Shown: positions 1 through 8,453, counted from the stretch's first letter. The stretch is DNA of 42,407 nucleotides from CAZLQR01 sp964404095 (GCA_964404095.1 CAYOIN010000007.1:1-42407); one strand, 5' to 3'. Notes: generated from the sequence alone by a model not told the origin. Program-made: numbers and translations.

Positions 1-4
1 TCTG

Positions 5-77
5 TGCACCTACCCCGAATCGAACGGGGATCTTAGGCTCCGCAAGCCCATGCTCTATCCGATTAAGCTATAGGTGC
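5..77 (-). tRNA. tRNA-Arg (anticodon GCG)
   Basis: On the reverse strand a full cloverleaf folds: acceptor GCACCTA pairs with TAGGTGC, the D arm is GCTT/GAGC, the anticodon stem TGGGC/GCCTA holds the loop TTGCGGA, and the T arm is CCCCG/CGGGG. The anticodon is GCG, which reads CGC and CGU as arginine. The discriminator base is A and no CCA is encoded. Most bacteria use ACG (inosine) for this box, so GCG is unusual. A TATAAT element lies 8 bases upstream. Confidence 0.93.
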
Positions 78-85
78 TCGCCTAT

Positions 86-111
86 ATTATACAGTAGCAT
101 CGGGGTATAAT
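86..111. promoter_or_regulatory. Divergent -10 elements for tRNA-Arg and rarA
   Basis: A reverse-strand TATAAT (86-91) sits 8 bases before the tRNA-Arg 5' end. A forward TATAAT (106-111) ends 7 bases before the rarA ATG at 119. With normal -10 to start-site spacing the rarA mRNA would begin at or next to its AUG, so it would be leaderless. No convincing -35 was identified. Confidence 0.65.
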
Positions 112-118
112 ACCCATC

Positions 119-1267
119 ATGGAGCCTCTCGCCTACCGAATCCGACCGCAGAATCTCAGTGAATATATCGGTCAGGAACATCTCGTCGGGAAAAAAACAA
201 AGACTACATCTGCTGGTCCGTTGAGGGTTGCAATCGAACAGAAGCATCTCTTCTCGTTTATTCTCTGGGGGCCACCCGGCGTCGGCAAAACAACGCTCGC
301 GCAGATCTACGCAAAGGCACTTGGGGCCAATTTTTACATCCTCTCTGCAGTGTCTGCTGGGAAGGATGATATTAAGAAAATCGTCGAGGAAACCGGCTCA
401 CTTCTTGGACCAAAGATACTGTTTTTGGATGAGATTCATCGATTCAATAAGGCCCAACAGGACTATCTTCTCCCCTATGTAGAGTCCGGACTCCTAACCT
501 TAATCGGTGCTACAACCGAAAATCCAAGTTTTGAGGTAATACCAGCGCTTCTCTCCCGTTGTCGTGTATTTGTGCTGGAAGATCTCAACGAAAAAGATCT
601 CAAAACGATTCTGAAACGAACCAAAATCCCGATGAATACCGCGGCTGTTGACTGGCTCATCTCGATGAGTGGTGGTGATGCTCGACAGATGCTTGCGATG
701 GTTGAAAATACCCGATCACTGTATCAGACAATCACCGTCGACCACCTCACCCAGACCCTCCAGTCGAAATTCCTCCGATACGACCGAGCCGGAGAGGAAC
801 ATTACAACACCATCTCTGCATTCATAAAGTCAATGCGCGCATCGCAGCCCGATGCTGCGCTCTACTACATGTCCCGTATGATTGCCTCCGGTGAAGACCC
901 GGTATTCATAGCCCGCCGTATGGTGATATTCGCAAGTGAAGACATTGGTAATGCGCAACCAACCGCACTCGTGGTCGCGAATGCGGTGTTTGATGCGGTC
1001 ACGAAGATTGGGCTTCCGGAATGTGGAATCAATCTCGCCCAGGGAGTAATATATCTTTGCAAAGCCCCAAAGGACCGCACTGTCTACGACTCGTATATGG
1101 GGGCGCTCAAAGATGCAAAGGATCTCGGCAATCTTCCCGTTCCCCTCCACCTGCGGAATGCCCCGACGAAGCTCATGAAGAAGCTGGGGTACGGAAAAGG
1201 CTATGAAATGTACGACGCAAACGACTATCTCCCAACCAAGCTCAAAGGGAAGAAGTATATTAAATAG
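119..1267 (+). CDS. rarA: Replication-associated recombination protein A (RarA/MgsA), AAA+ ATPase
   Basis: RarA is a clamp-loader-like AAA+ ATPase that acts at stalled replication forks in the cytoplasm. The 382-residue product opens with the family's conserved N-terminal segment (PLAYRIRP, then GQEHLVG). It has Walker A GPPGVGKT at 51-58, Walker B DEIHRF at 104-109, sensor-1 GATTEN at 130-135 and the arginine-finger region LLSRCR at 144-149. The C-terminal half is the family's oligomerisation region (SEDIGNA, then KAPKDRTVY). It is somewhat shorter than the usual 420-450 residues. The ATG at 119 follows a TATAAT by 7 bases, with no ribosome-binding site. It converges on the Pup-ligase-like gene with only 7 bases between the stops. 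Confidence 0.95.
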   Translation: MEPLAYRIRPQNLSEYIGQEHLVGKKTKTTSAGPLRVAIEQKHLFSFILWGPPGVGKTTLAQIYAKALGANFYILSAVSAGKDDIKKIVEETGSLLGPKILFLDEIHRFNKAQQDYLLPYVESGLLTLIGATTENPSFEVIPALLSRCRVFVLEDLNEKDLKTILKRTKIPMNTAAVDWLISMSGGDARQMLAMVENTRSLYQTITVDHLTQTLQSKFLRYDRAGEEHYNTISAFIKSMRASQPDAALYYMSRMIASGEDPVFIARRMVIFASEDIGNAQPTALVVANAVFDAVTKIGLPECGINLAQGVIYLCKAPKDRTVYDSYMGALKDAKDLGNLPVPLHLRNAPTKLMKKLGYGKGYEMYDANDYLPTKLKGKKYIK

Positions 1268-1274
1268 AGCTCAT

Positions 1275-2639
1275 TCACCTTCGTATTTCTTGAAGTTTTT
1301 TCTGCACTGTCTCGTCGTCGTAGGGATCGGATAAACGCATCAGTACCCGATGATTATTCACCTCAACCTGACCCCAGTTAACTGAGTTTGCGAAGTACGC
1401 CTCTGGTTCACGAGATGCAGCCTGCACTACCGCGCCACGAAGCCGAGCTCTTCCTTGCGGTGGCTCAGTAAGAGCCTTTTTTACATCACTTTCATCTGGT
1501 GAGTGAGAGGAGAACAGTCTTCCTTCGGCCCTCAATCGTCTCCCCGCGCCGTTCGGAATGAGATCGTACCCTACTTCATACTTCTTCCTGTCGCGGAATG
1601 AATGCGATCGGGAGCGGGCTAGCCCTCGTTCTACCACCTTTCGCCGTGCAAACCAGTCTATCTGACTGAGAGAATCATCTTCCTCTTCAGTAGCTACATA
1701 CCGTCTGAGAGAGTCAAGTATCGTTCCCCACTCCTGCAATACCATTCGCTCTTCTTCTGGAATGTCGACGACTTCAGCCATGGCAGCGCACCGACCGTAG
1801 AAATACTCCTGAACATCTATTGCGGATCGGTACTCACCATTATTTACCTTGAACACCTTTTTCATCCCCGATACCCCGCTCGCAACCTCTCCCGCCGCCT
1901 CGACGGGTCGATCGAGTAACAACATGTCATTGGTTACCCATCCTTGCTCAAGAAGTCGGAGCACGAGGGAAGTTGTACCAAACTTCATCCGTATCGCCCA
2001 AGGAGAGAGATTTCCATCACCACAGGTAATATGTAGTCGTTTATCGGCTCCAGTGCCATCGTGAGGCTCGTTTCTCATATTTACAAGTGGTCTTAATCGA
2101 GTAGTTTCTGTGGAGGAGAGCGTCTTAATATGTGTCATCTTCTGTCCAATGTGGTACTCTGTACGGTCGTCGTAGTATCCCGCTCCGGTATAGATCGTCC
2201 GAGTTGCGAGGTGCGTTGCAAGAAATTGAATCTTTTTAAAACGTTCAATATCTCGTGAATCCCATAGATTCACCGGAGTTGAGTAATTTTCATGAAAGCC
2301 ATACGAATAAGTACCAAAGGTATCGATCGCGCGCTTAAGAAGCACACCAACTTCCTCGACATCTCCAACGGCATGGTGCGCAAGGTACTCTCCCGCCAGT
2401 TCATGGAGCACGAGATCGCTGAGCGTCATACACTCGGGCGTCGCGTACTCGACCAGGTCGAGATCTTTATAGAGTCTGCCTCCATTGCCTAAAAATTCTC
2501 CGACATGGGGAACCCATGGGGGTATTGAGAGTCGAGCGGTGGTGAGAGCTGAAGATCTTGAGTCGATGCCGTGTTGTGTAAAGCTGTACTCAACCTCACT
2601 TCCATACACTCGTTGAACTGGTTGGATTTCCTTTGTCAC
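1275..2639 (-). CDS. PafA/Dop family protein (Pup ligase-like carboxylate-amine ligase)
   Basis: This protein belongs to the glutamine-synthetase-fold PafA/Dop family, which attaches or removes the small protein modifier Pup. Visible family marks are the N-terminal SEVEY strand, GRLYKDLDLVEYATPEC with the aspartate that lines up with the PafA catalytic Asp, GFHENY, RNEPH, RLHITCGDGN, FGTTSLVL and the C-terminal QIDW, PPQGRARLRG and VNW segments. It lacks the roughly 40-residue insertion (Dop loop) near the N-terminus, so it looks more like a ligase (PafA) than a depupylase, but it is divergent. No Pup or proteasome gene lies in this window. I place the start at GTG 2639, 9 bases after a TATAAT; a GTG at 2657 lies upstream of that element and would add 6 residues. 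About 454 residues. Confidence 0.85.
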   Translation of the reverse strand: MTKEIQPVQRVYGSEVEYSFTQHGIDSRSSALTTARLSIPPWVPHVGEFLGNGGRLYKDLDLVEYATPECMTLSDLVLHELAGEYLAHHAVGDVEEVGVLLKRAIDTFGTYSYGFHENYSTPVNLWDSRDIERFKKIQFLATHLATRTIYTGAGYYDDRTEYHIGQKMTHIKTLSSTETTRLRPLVNMRNEPHDGTGADKRLHITCGDGNLSPWAIRMKFGTTSLVLRLLEQGWVTNDMLLLDRPVEAAGEVASGVSGMKKVFKVNNGEYRSAIDVQEYFYGRCAAMAEVVDIPEEERMVLQEWGTILDSLRRYVATEEEDDSLSQIDWFARRKVVERGLARSRSHSFRDRKKYEVGYDLIPNGAGRRLRAEGRLFSSHSPDESDVKKALTEPPQGRARLRGAVVQAASREPEAYFANSVNWGQVEVNNHRVLMRLSDPYDDETVQKKLQEIRR

Positions 2640-2648
2640 AAGGCTCCA

Positions 2649-2654
2649 ATTATA
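2649..2654 (-). promoter_or_regulatory. -10 element of the PafA-like gene
   Basis: A reverse-strand TATAAT lies inside the first codons of the longest possible reading frame and ends 9 bases before GTG 2639. This argues for the internal GTG as a leaderless start. Confidence 0.5.
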
Positions 2655-2674
2655 CACCTTCCGAGTCTAGTGCA

Positions 2675-3148
2675 TTAGTCCATATGGAAGGAATACTCAA
2701 TAAGCTCCTTACAGAGTTCTTCAAGCGGGCGGAATGATCCATCAGGGGTAAATGAGTTTACAACCTTCGGTGTGAGTCGGGCAAGCACGTTTCGCTTGTA
2801 GATATCGATCATTTGTTGATAAAACTGCTCATCGGTTACATCTCCACGCTTCAAAAAAGACCTGAATGCAGCGATTCTGTCACCGTCAAACCATACAAGC
2901 AAAAAGCCCCGTTTTCTCATGGTGAGAATGTGTCGAATGTGCTTGGTCGGAACAAAACCCCAGGTTATCACAACCTTAGGTTGTTTTTTGGCATGCGTTA
3001 AGAACGAGCGCTTGTCCTTTGTATACAATGAAAATGTGGTCTCATTCTCAAAATCGTAATGAGCAAACCCAAAGTGCTTACTGAGATAGTTACCTGTTGT
3101 GGTTTTTCCGGTTCCGGGTATACCCGCAATGATGATGTGATTTTTCAT
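2675..3148 (-). CDS. Small P-loop kinase-like NTPase
   Basis: This 157-residue protein starts with a P-loop (AGIPGTGKTT, about residues 8-17) of the type in adenylate-kinase-like and shikimate-kinase-like small-molecule kinases. A long helical region with basic residues follows, including KRGDVTDEQF, which may be the lid. The phosphate acceptor cannot be named from sequence. It lies 9 bases downstream of the DUF2207 gene on the same strand, with AAAGAG just before its ATG, so the two are probably one transcript. No signal peptide or membrane segment is seen; cytoplasmic. Confidence 0.8.
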   Translation of the reverse strand: MKNHIIIAGIPGTGKTTTGNYLSKHFGFAHYDFENETTFSLYTKDKRSFLTHAKKQPKVVITWGFVPTKHIRHILTMRKRGFLLVWFDGDRIAAFRSFLKRGDVTDEQFYQQMIDIYKRNVLARLTPKVVNSFTPDGSFRPLEELCKELIEYSFHMD

Positions 3149-3157
3149 TTCTCTTTG

Positions 3158-4828
3158 TTACCAACTCCCGCCTCCACCACCGCCACCTCCGCCACCGGAG
3201 AACCCACCCGAAAAACCGGAGCCACTCGATGAGTGCGGTGGTTGTGCGGCGACCGAAACTGCGCGAAGCGACGAATCAAGATGAGAGATAAATAATGCGC
3301 TGTTAAATGCTGTACGGCTCGTACTCGAGTACCAGCTTGGTTGCTTGAGAGCGATGTCCTTGAATCGCTCTGCCCAGATCTTTTCTACCCCAAATGCTAC
3401 CGCAAACGGCAATAACCGCTCGAACATCATCTGTTTACTCGCCTGAAAGCTCAGCTGTCGCTCTTGCGTTCCAAGAAAGTTCTTCAGTGATCGTGCAATC
3501 GCCGCTGCATTTGCCCCCGTCTGTGTCTTTCGCGTCATATGAATTCCGAAGAGAACGCAGACAAGCGCGAGCTGCATGTTGAAGGTCATAAATCCGAGAA
3601 CCGCCATAACAATATAGAAGGTACGGATACTATTTGGATTTTTTGCAAAAAATCCATCCTCGACCATTCGGGAATAGACCGCCGACTGCGTTGACTGAAT
3701 CACCGAGTACAGCTTTGCATTCTTGACCTGCACCTCATTCTCAGCCTCAAATAGCTTCTTCAGGAGTTCCTGTTCAAATGGCTGCAATCTATCGGACTTT
3801 GATGATGTGGTGGTCTGCAACAGATAGAAATCATTCTTTGCGCGTTCCTCGATCTTCATATACCCACGTCGTGCCAGATCGACAAAGAGCGCGCTGACAT
3901 CGCGACTGTCGACTCGCTCATCAACGAGTGATCCAGTCTCAATCGGAGTTAGCACTCTCCCCTGTCCGGTCTTTGGTGGATCAAACCAGGCTCTGACCTC
4001 ACCTTCGAACGGCTTTGGATCTCTTCCATATCGGAACCACTTGACGATAATCCATATTGGATAGACGATATACCAGAGCATCGCAAGAAGCATGAGCCCA
4101 ACAAGGAGAAGCTGTCCATACCAGCGGTCGAAAAAAGAGACGTACTTCTCTGCCTCGAGTCGCGCAACCGTCCCGATTGGAAATCCTATGACAACACTCA
4201 TCCCTTCTTTCGACAGTAATGGCTGTGTAGTTGTGAATTTCATTTCACCCGATCGACCTGGGAATGAACAGTTGCTCTGACTCGACCCCAACACTCCGGT
4301 GTAACATGCGAGCTTGAGTTGATTGCCAGGAACCGATTCCGGCAGAATGATCGTCGTGGATGCAACGTCTATTGGCACGTCCCATTGATCTCCGGTTGCA
4401 TTCCAGTATAACTCTGTATGATCGTTGAAGTAGGTCAGCGCTCCCCGCACCTCGTATGTAAGAATATAGGTATGGAGGCCCGTTATCGTAGTATTTGGGT
4501 CACCGATTTTAATTCGAAGGTGGTCTGCGGAATGAAGCGTAGTAAATCGATAAGCACTGCCTTGCTCATCCCGAACTCCAAGGACCTGATATCTGAGAAG
4601 ATAGCGATTACTGTTTTCGCGATAGACGATCTCTGGAATATCCCGATAGATCCCGTGCCGAAACGCGGTCCCAAAGTCGTACCGAATCGTCTCCGTAATC
4701 TGTATCGATCCGTCTTTCTGCACCGCGATCATCGTCTGAAAGTCACGAATTCGCTCTTCGGCATGTACCGAAATGACCGATACGAAGACGAGCGCAATCA
4801 AGGTAAAAAATCGGAGAAATGATCGCAT
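3158..4828 (-). CDS. DUF2207 family membrane protein with poly-glycine C-terminal tail
   Basis: The 556-residue protein has an N-terminal signal peptide (about residues 1-23, ending SVHA). An extracytoplasmic beta-rich domain follows (VQKDGSIQITETIRYDFG, then YRDIP), then a transmembrane helix near residues 237-262 and a cytoplasmic winged-helix-like part (DLARRGYMKIEER). A second hydrophobic pair lies around residues 405-435. It ends in a Gly/Ser tract with ten consecutive glycines followed by SW. This architecture is typical of DUF2207 (YciQ-like) proteins, whose function is unknown. The start ATG 4828 lies 6 bases after a TAGTAT on the reverse strand. It is divergent from the metallopeptidase gene, with only 17 bases between the starts. 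Confidence 0.85.
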   Translation of the reverse strand: MRSFLRFFTLIALVFVSVISVHAEERIRDFQTMIAVQKDGSIQITETIRYDFGTAFRHGIYRDIPEIVYRENSNRYLLRYQVLGVRDEQGSAYRFTTLHSADHLRIKIGDPNTTITGLHTYILTYEVRGALTYFNDHTELYWNATGDQWDVPIDVASTTIILPESVPGNQLKLACYTGVLGSSQSNCSFPGRSGEMKFTTTQPLLSKEGMSVVIGFPIGTVARLEAEKYVSFFDRWYGQLLLVGLMLLAMLWYIVYPIWIIVKWFRYGRDPKPFEGEVRAWFDPPKTGQGRVLTPIETGSLVDERVDSRDVSALFVDLARRGYMKIEERAKNDFYLLQTTTSSKSDRLQPFEQELLKKLFEAENEVQVKNAKLYSVIQSTQSAVYSRMVEDGFFAKNPNSIRTFYIVMAVLGFMTFNMQLALVCVLFGIHMTRKTQTGANAAAIARSLKNFLGTQERQLSFQASKQMMFERLLPFAVAFGVEKIWAERFKDIALKQPSWYSSTSRTAFNSALFISHLDSSLRAVSVAAQPPHSSSGSGFSGGFSGGGGGGGGGGSW

Positions 4829-4830
4829 GT

Positions 4831-4840
4831 TACAATACTA
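4831..4840. promoter_or_regulatory. Overlapping divergent -10 elements
   Basis: Forward TACAAT (4831-4836) serves the metallopeptidase ATG 4846 with a 9-base gap. Reverse TAGTAT (4835-4840) serves the DUF2207 ATG 4828 with a 6-base gap. The two elements share two bases, so the genes may compete for RNA polymerase. Confidence 0.45.
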
Positions 4841-4845
4841 GCATA

Positions 4846-5220
4846 ATGAAGTACGACAAGGCTCCCGATGTAAAGAAGCGGATCGACTCACTCATAGAAG
4901 CGCTCGAGTTTACCCATATCAAACCGGACTACATCCACTGTATTCGTAGCTACGATGCGCAGACGCGAGCGTATGCGCGAATCTGGGGTATGGCAAAAAT
5001 ATTTAAGGAGGTTGTCGGGATTGAGCCGCATTACATAATCGAGGTAAATGCACGGAAGTTTGATCGTCTTTCGGATCGAGATCAGATCAAGACCCTTGTA
5101 CATGAGCTGATGCATATCCCGAAGACCTTCTCCGGCGCTCTCCTCTCTCACAAAGGCCCCCATCATCGCATCAACGACCGAGAGGTCGAGCGTATACTTC
5201 GGGCTAAAAAATTCTTCTAA
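4846..5220 (+). CDS. Small putative zinc metallopeptidase (HExxH)
   Basis: This 124-residue protein carries HELMH at about residues 87-91, the zinc-binding HExxH motif, followed downstream by HKGPHH, whose histidines could give the third ligand. The layout resembles the small phage-type putative metallopeptidase family found in many CPR and phage genomes. There is no signal peptide, so it is probably cytoplasmic. I use ATG 4846 (protein begins MKYDKAPDV). A longer frame from 4819 would overlap the divergent promoter and the DUF2207 start. Substrate unknown. Confidence 0.75.
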   Translation: MKYDKAPDVKKRIDSLIEALEFTHIKPDYIHCIRSYDAQTRAYARIWGMAKIFKEVVGIEPHYIIEVNARKFDRLSDRDQIKTLVHELMHIPKTFSGALLSHKGPHHRINDREVERILRAKKFF

Positions 5221-5289
5221 TGCGGTTTGTGACGATTAGGTCGGAGCGAACTCGCATGCCTCCTGTTAATAATATCAACTGCGATGCGG

Positions 5290-5382
5290 TGGCGGAGGAG
5301 GTGGGATTCGAACCCACGCGAGCTTTTTAGAGCTCAAGGGTTTAGCAAACCCTCGCAATGGACCGGGCTATGCGACTCCTCC
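5290..5382 (-). tRNA. tRNA-Ser (anticodon GCT)
   Basis: A class II tRNA on the reverse strand. Acceptor GGAGGAG pairs with CTCCTCC, the anticodon stem-loop is AGGGT-TTGCTAA-ACCCT giving GCT (AGC/AGU serine), there is a long variable arm GAGCTC...GAGCTC-like, and the T arm is GTGGG TTCGAAT CCCAC. The discriminator is G and CCA is encoded at 5292-5290. It lies 18 bases from tRNA-Leu on the same strand. Confidence 0.96.
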
Positions 5383-5400
5383 AATTCGTGCTTCGCAGGG

Positions 5401-5486
5401 TGCCGCAGAGAGGAGTTGAACCTCTATTTCCGGTAAAGGAAACACGCTCCTGAAGCGTGCGCGTCTGCCAGTTTCGCCACTGCGGC
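5401..5486 (-). tRNA. tRNA-Leu (anticodon CAG)
   Basis: A class II tRNA on the reverse strand. Acceptor GCCGCAG pairs with CTGCGGC, the anticodon stem-loop CACGC-TTCAGGA-GCGTG gives CAG (CUG leucine), and a long variable arm and a T arm AGAGG TTCAACT CCTCT are present. The discriminator is A and CCA is not encoded. A reverse-strand TATAAT at 5501-5506 may drive the Leu-Ser tRNA pair. Confidence 0.95.
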
Positions 5487-5501
5487 ATGCCGTAATCTGT
5501 A

Positions 5502-6338
5502 TTATATCCTAAAAACTCTCCGTCGAACCTGCTTCTGATAGTCTCGTGGGTGAAACCATAGCTGGTTCTGCTCAATACGTTCGTCCCCTTTCGGCTTCTT
5601 CATATACATGAGCTGCAGTCGCCTCCAGATATGCTCGGTCAAGCCGTCAAGGAGAGATGAAGTTTTTTTCCGCACAATCCTCCACCGAACCGGCACCATT
5701 TGCGCCTTGTGTGGAAGATACGAGTCCACGTGCACATTAGGAAAAAACTTGGTAACCCACCGGTTTTGTTGCAAAAATCGTCTGTAGGTATGATTTACAT
5801 CAATAATTGGCACGGTCTGCAATACTTCATGACCCATATACTCCGACCGACGTTCCTCTGGAATAGTAAGTCCATTCTCCGAGAAAAACAGATTAAGACA
5901 TACGCGATCTTTCGCTTTCAGCGCATCTCGACCTCGCTTCATCCCGAAGCTGAGCGCAAGCAGATTTGCTACTGCGCGAGCTGTCCAGATTCGATTCTTC
6001 GCTGTGATGATGAATAGATCAACGTCGTCTGCTTCTGAGGCATGGAGAAGTGCCGTAGAACCGGATAGTCCAACATATTGAATACAGCGAAGACGTGAGA
6101 GTCCTTCAAAGTACCACCTCAGTCTTTGAATCTTTTGGATTGATATGTCAGCTCTCTTCCTTTTTTGACGCTCTGTCTGAATATACCCCTGGGGGGTATT
6201 TTTGCGGTGCCTGGCAAGCAACGAATCGATATTTTTTCGCACAATTTTTCTTGGAAAGAAGGCGTGGATCTCCTCAGGTTCAGGCTCATACCGAAACTGA
6301 GCAAAGTAGCTTCGGACATACCCCATTTCTCTCTTCAT
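5502..6338 (-). CDS. Nucleotidyltransferase-fold protein
   Basis: The 278-residue protein has the nucleotidyltransferase signature GLSGSTAL followed by DDVDLFII (about residues 91-115), i.e. the G-S plus DxD metal-binding pattern of the polymerase-beta superfamily. A downstream NLFF strand could carry the third fold element, although the third acidic residue is not obvious. The N- and C-terminal parts are basic and helical. The role (toxin-antitoxin partner, RNA modification or other) is unknown. Start ATG 6338 has GGGAGG immediately upstream and a TATAAT 8 bases upstream. The 3' end touches the tRNA promoter region. Confidence 0.75.
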   Translation of the reverse strand: MKREMGYVRSYFAQFRYEPEPEEIHAFFPRKIVRKNIDSLLARHRKNTPQGYIQTERQKRKRADISIQKIQRLRWYFEGLSRLRCIQYVGLSGSTALLHASEADDVDLFIITAKNRIWTARAVANLLALSFGMKRGRDALKAKDRVCLNLFFSENGLTIPEERRSEYMGHEVLQTVPIIDVNHTYRRFLQQNRWVTKFFPNVHVDSYLPHKAQMVPVRWRIVRKKTSSLLDGLTEHIWRRLQLMYMKKPKGDERIEQNQLWFHPRDYQKQVRRRVFRI

Positions 6339-6346
6339 ACCTCCCT

Positions 6347-6352
6347 ATTATA
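6347..6352 (-). promoter_or_regulatory. -10 element of the nucleotidyltransferase gene
   Basis: Reverse-strand TATAAT ends 8 bases before ATG 6338. The gap AGGGAGGT also resembles a ribosome-binding site. The roughly 100 bases between here and the WecG stop at 6457 hold no gene that I can see. Confidence 0.5.
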
Positions 6353-6456
6353 GAGGTGGTTTACAAAAAAACAGGGCTTAAAATCGAAATTATGGCGATA
6401 TTTATTTTTAGACTGTCGTGACCGTCCAAAGAAGAAAATATGAACTGCGCTAGCCT

Positions 6457-7221
6457 TCAGGAACGCTCACCGTACCCAAACCGTTCCCTGATAACCAACC
6501 ACATAAAGACGAATAATCGAAGCTGTCTCCTCCACCGCCATGGCTGGAGGATCAAACGAAAAAGCCACTCTAGTCCCAATCGCTGCAATACCCGTGGTGC
6601 ACGAGCCGTCGAGCCACCGAGAAAGTCAAAAGCCCCTCCAACACCCATACATATTGCGGAGCGTAACAACGCTCTGTTCTTATCTATCCACAACTCCTGG
6701 CTTGGCGAGCCAAATGATACGAATATGATTTGTGGCCTCAGATCAGCCACTATAGCATCGATAGTTTTTTGCTCCTCTACTGTCTGGTTTTGTATGTCGC
6801 TGAAGCCAGTAATTCCGACGAATTTTGAGCCAGGATAGCTTCGATTATAGCATTCCGCCATCTCCTCTGCTAAATTTGGTTTTCCACCAATTAATAGCAC
6901 TCTAACGCTCTGATCTGAACATAAATTAAGCATCTTTTCCATGAGTCCAACACCGGTCACTCTAGGCACGAAAGCGCCATATAACAAACGGCTTGCTAGG
7001 ACAGTCCCAACTCCATCATTGATCTTTATTTCAGCCTCAGCAAGAACACGAGCAAAATGAGCGCTTTTTGAGGCTATAACCAGGTTTTCTGGATTAATCG
7101 AGACAATATGACAGAACTTCCCATTTCCTTTTAGGCCCTTTTTAATATTCTCTAGGATAGAAGTAGTCGACAGATTGCCGAGCTCTATACCGAGAAGTTC
7201 CACGGAAGATTTGTCACTCAT
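6457..7221 (-). CDS. WecG/TagA/CpsF family glycosyltransferase
   Basis: This 254-residue GT26-family enzyme probably transfers a sugar such as N-acetylmannosamine(uronate) onto a lipid-linked precursor for a surface polymer. Family marks are the N-terminal VSINPENLVIA, the NDGVGTVLASRLL segment with its conserved Asp, RVTGVGLMEKML, LLIGGKPNLAEE, FVSFGSPSQELWI and the C-terminal GGAFDFLGG then LGLEWLFRL, PWRWRRQ. It is cytoplasmic but likely membrane-associated through its basic C-terminus. It stands alone between mreB and the nucleotidyltransferase, preceded by an AT-rich spacer. No clear -10 at the usual 6-10 base spacing was seen. Confidence 0.93.
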   Translation of the reverse strand: MSDKSSVELLGIELGNLSTTSILENIKKGLKGNGKFCHIVSINPENLVIASKSAHFARVLAEAEIKINDGVGTVLASRLLYGAFVPRVTGVGLMEKMLNLCSDQSVRVLLIGGKPNLAEEMAECYNRSYPGSKFVGITGFSDIQNQTVEEQKTIDAIVADLRPQIIFVSFGSPSQELWIDKNRALLRSAICMGVGGAFDFLGGSTARAPRVLQRLGLEWLFRLILQPWRWRRQLRLFVFMWLVIRERFGYGERS

Positions 7222-7436
7222 AGATACTATGTTTTATTATTTTATATTATTTATTTCTAATTTTTACTATTTTGTTCAATTCTTTTTCTGGCGTTTGTAT
7301 TGATTTATAGGTGCGGATACTATTTGTATGCATTTTTTTAATTATCAATTATCTTATTACTATATTTTTTAGCTTGTGCGATCGTCTCCTGCGCTAGCCT
7401 CAAATCGGTACCATCGCAATAAATTACGACTACAGG
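7222..7436. other. AT-rich intergenic spacer
   Basis: 215 bases between the mreB stop and the wecG-like start, much richer in A and T than its surroundings, with T and A runs especially at 7222-7370. It holds no plausible gene. It is probably the promoter region of the wecG-like gene and the 3' end of the mreB transcript, but no single element could be assigned with confidence. Confidence 0.6.
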
Positions 7437-8453
7437 TTATTTTATCGCATTTTTGAAGCTATCAAGGTTCTCGAGCGTCATGCCTATTCCACGAATGACA
7501 CAGAAAAGTGGATCCTCAACCACAAACGCAGACACGCCAGTATAGTAGGTAAAGTAGCGATTTAGGTTATGGAGGAGAGCTGTTCCACCTGAGAGCACGA
7601 TACCTTTGTCCACAATGTCTGCAGCAAGTTCTGGAGGCGCCATTCCCATAACCTCCTTAACACCTTCGAGGATCTGTTTTAGAGGCTTTTGAATACCTTC
7701 ATGTATCGATTTTTCACCAATCTCAATGATCTTCGGGAGCCCTGTCTGCATATCTCTTCCCTTTACCTCCATGGTACGCTCAACATACCCGTCGGTCTCT
7801 TCCACCAATGCCGACCCGATCTTCATTTTGACCTCCTCTGCGGTACGTTCACCAACAATTACATTGTGCTTCTTCCGGAGATGTTGAATGATAGCCTCGT
7901 CGATTTTGGTCCCTGCAACTCGCACTGTCTTATACGCCACAAGCTGACCAAGAGAAATGATGGCAATCTCTGCCGTACCACCTCCCATATTAACGATCAT
8001 ATGCCCGGATGGCTGAGCGATCGGTATCTTTGCCCCAATTGCAGCTGCCAATGGCTCCTCGATCAAATATACATCCTGTGCTCCTGCGTGTTTACAGGCA
8101 GAAACCACGGCACGTTTCTCAACCTGCGAAGAGCCACCGGGAATCGAGATCATCACATCGGTCCAGAGCGACTTTCCGTTGAGAGCTTTCTTCATGAAGT
8201 AGGTTACCATTGCAGAGGTTGTGGTGTAGTCGGCGATCACGCCCTCTCGCATCGGTCGCGAGGCAATGATTGAGCCAGGCGTTCTTCCAAGCATTTGTTT
8301 GGCGTCGTTACCTACCGTGAGTATGCGCTTGTCCTCGATGGAGTATGCCACAACCGTAGGCTCATTGAGAACAATTCCCTTCCCTTGCACATAGACGAGC
8401 GTGTTCGCTGTTCCGAGGTCGATTCCTATTCTCTTTCGTTGAAAAAATCCCAT
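7437..8453 (-). CDS. mreB: Rod shape-determining protein MreB
   Basis: MreB is the bacterial actin that forms membrane-associated filaments and organises lateral cell-wall synthesis. The 338-residue protein has the actin-fold phosphate-1 motif GIDLGTANT (about residues 10-18), ISIPGG, EEPLAAAIG, the phosphate-2 motif VNMGGGTAEIA and the adenosine motif VLSGGTALL. Length is normal. The N-terminus GFFQRKR is short and basic. Start ATG 8453 is divergent from the PEGA gene across a 72-base region containing an inverted repeat. No mreC, mreD or rodA is nearby. Confidence 0.97.
   Translation of the reverse strand: MGFFQRKRIGIDLGTANTLVYVQGKGIVLNEPTVVAYSIEDKRILTVGNDAKQMLGRTPGSIIASRPMREGVIADYTTTSAMVTYFMKKALNGKSLWTDVMISIPGGSSQVEKRAVVSACKHAGAQDVYLIEEPLAAAIGAKIPIAQPSGHMIVNMGGGTAEIAIISLGQLVAYKTVRVAGTKIDEAIIQHLRKKHNVIVGERTAEEVKMKIGSALVEETDGYVERTMEVKGRDMQTGLPKIIEIGEKSIHEGIQKPLKQILEGVKEVMGMAPPELAADIVDKGIVLSGGTALLHNLNRYFTYYTGVSAFVVEDPLFCVIRGIGMTLENLDSFKNAIK

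Noticed and set aside
4092..4822. Forward frames opposite the DUF2207 gene (4092-4280 and 4418-4822)
   Set aside because: They are antisense to a well-supported gene with signal peptide and membrane helix, and show no motif.
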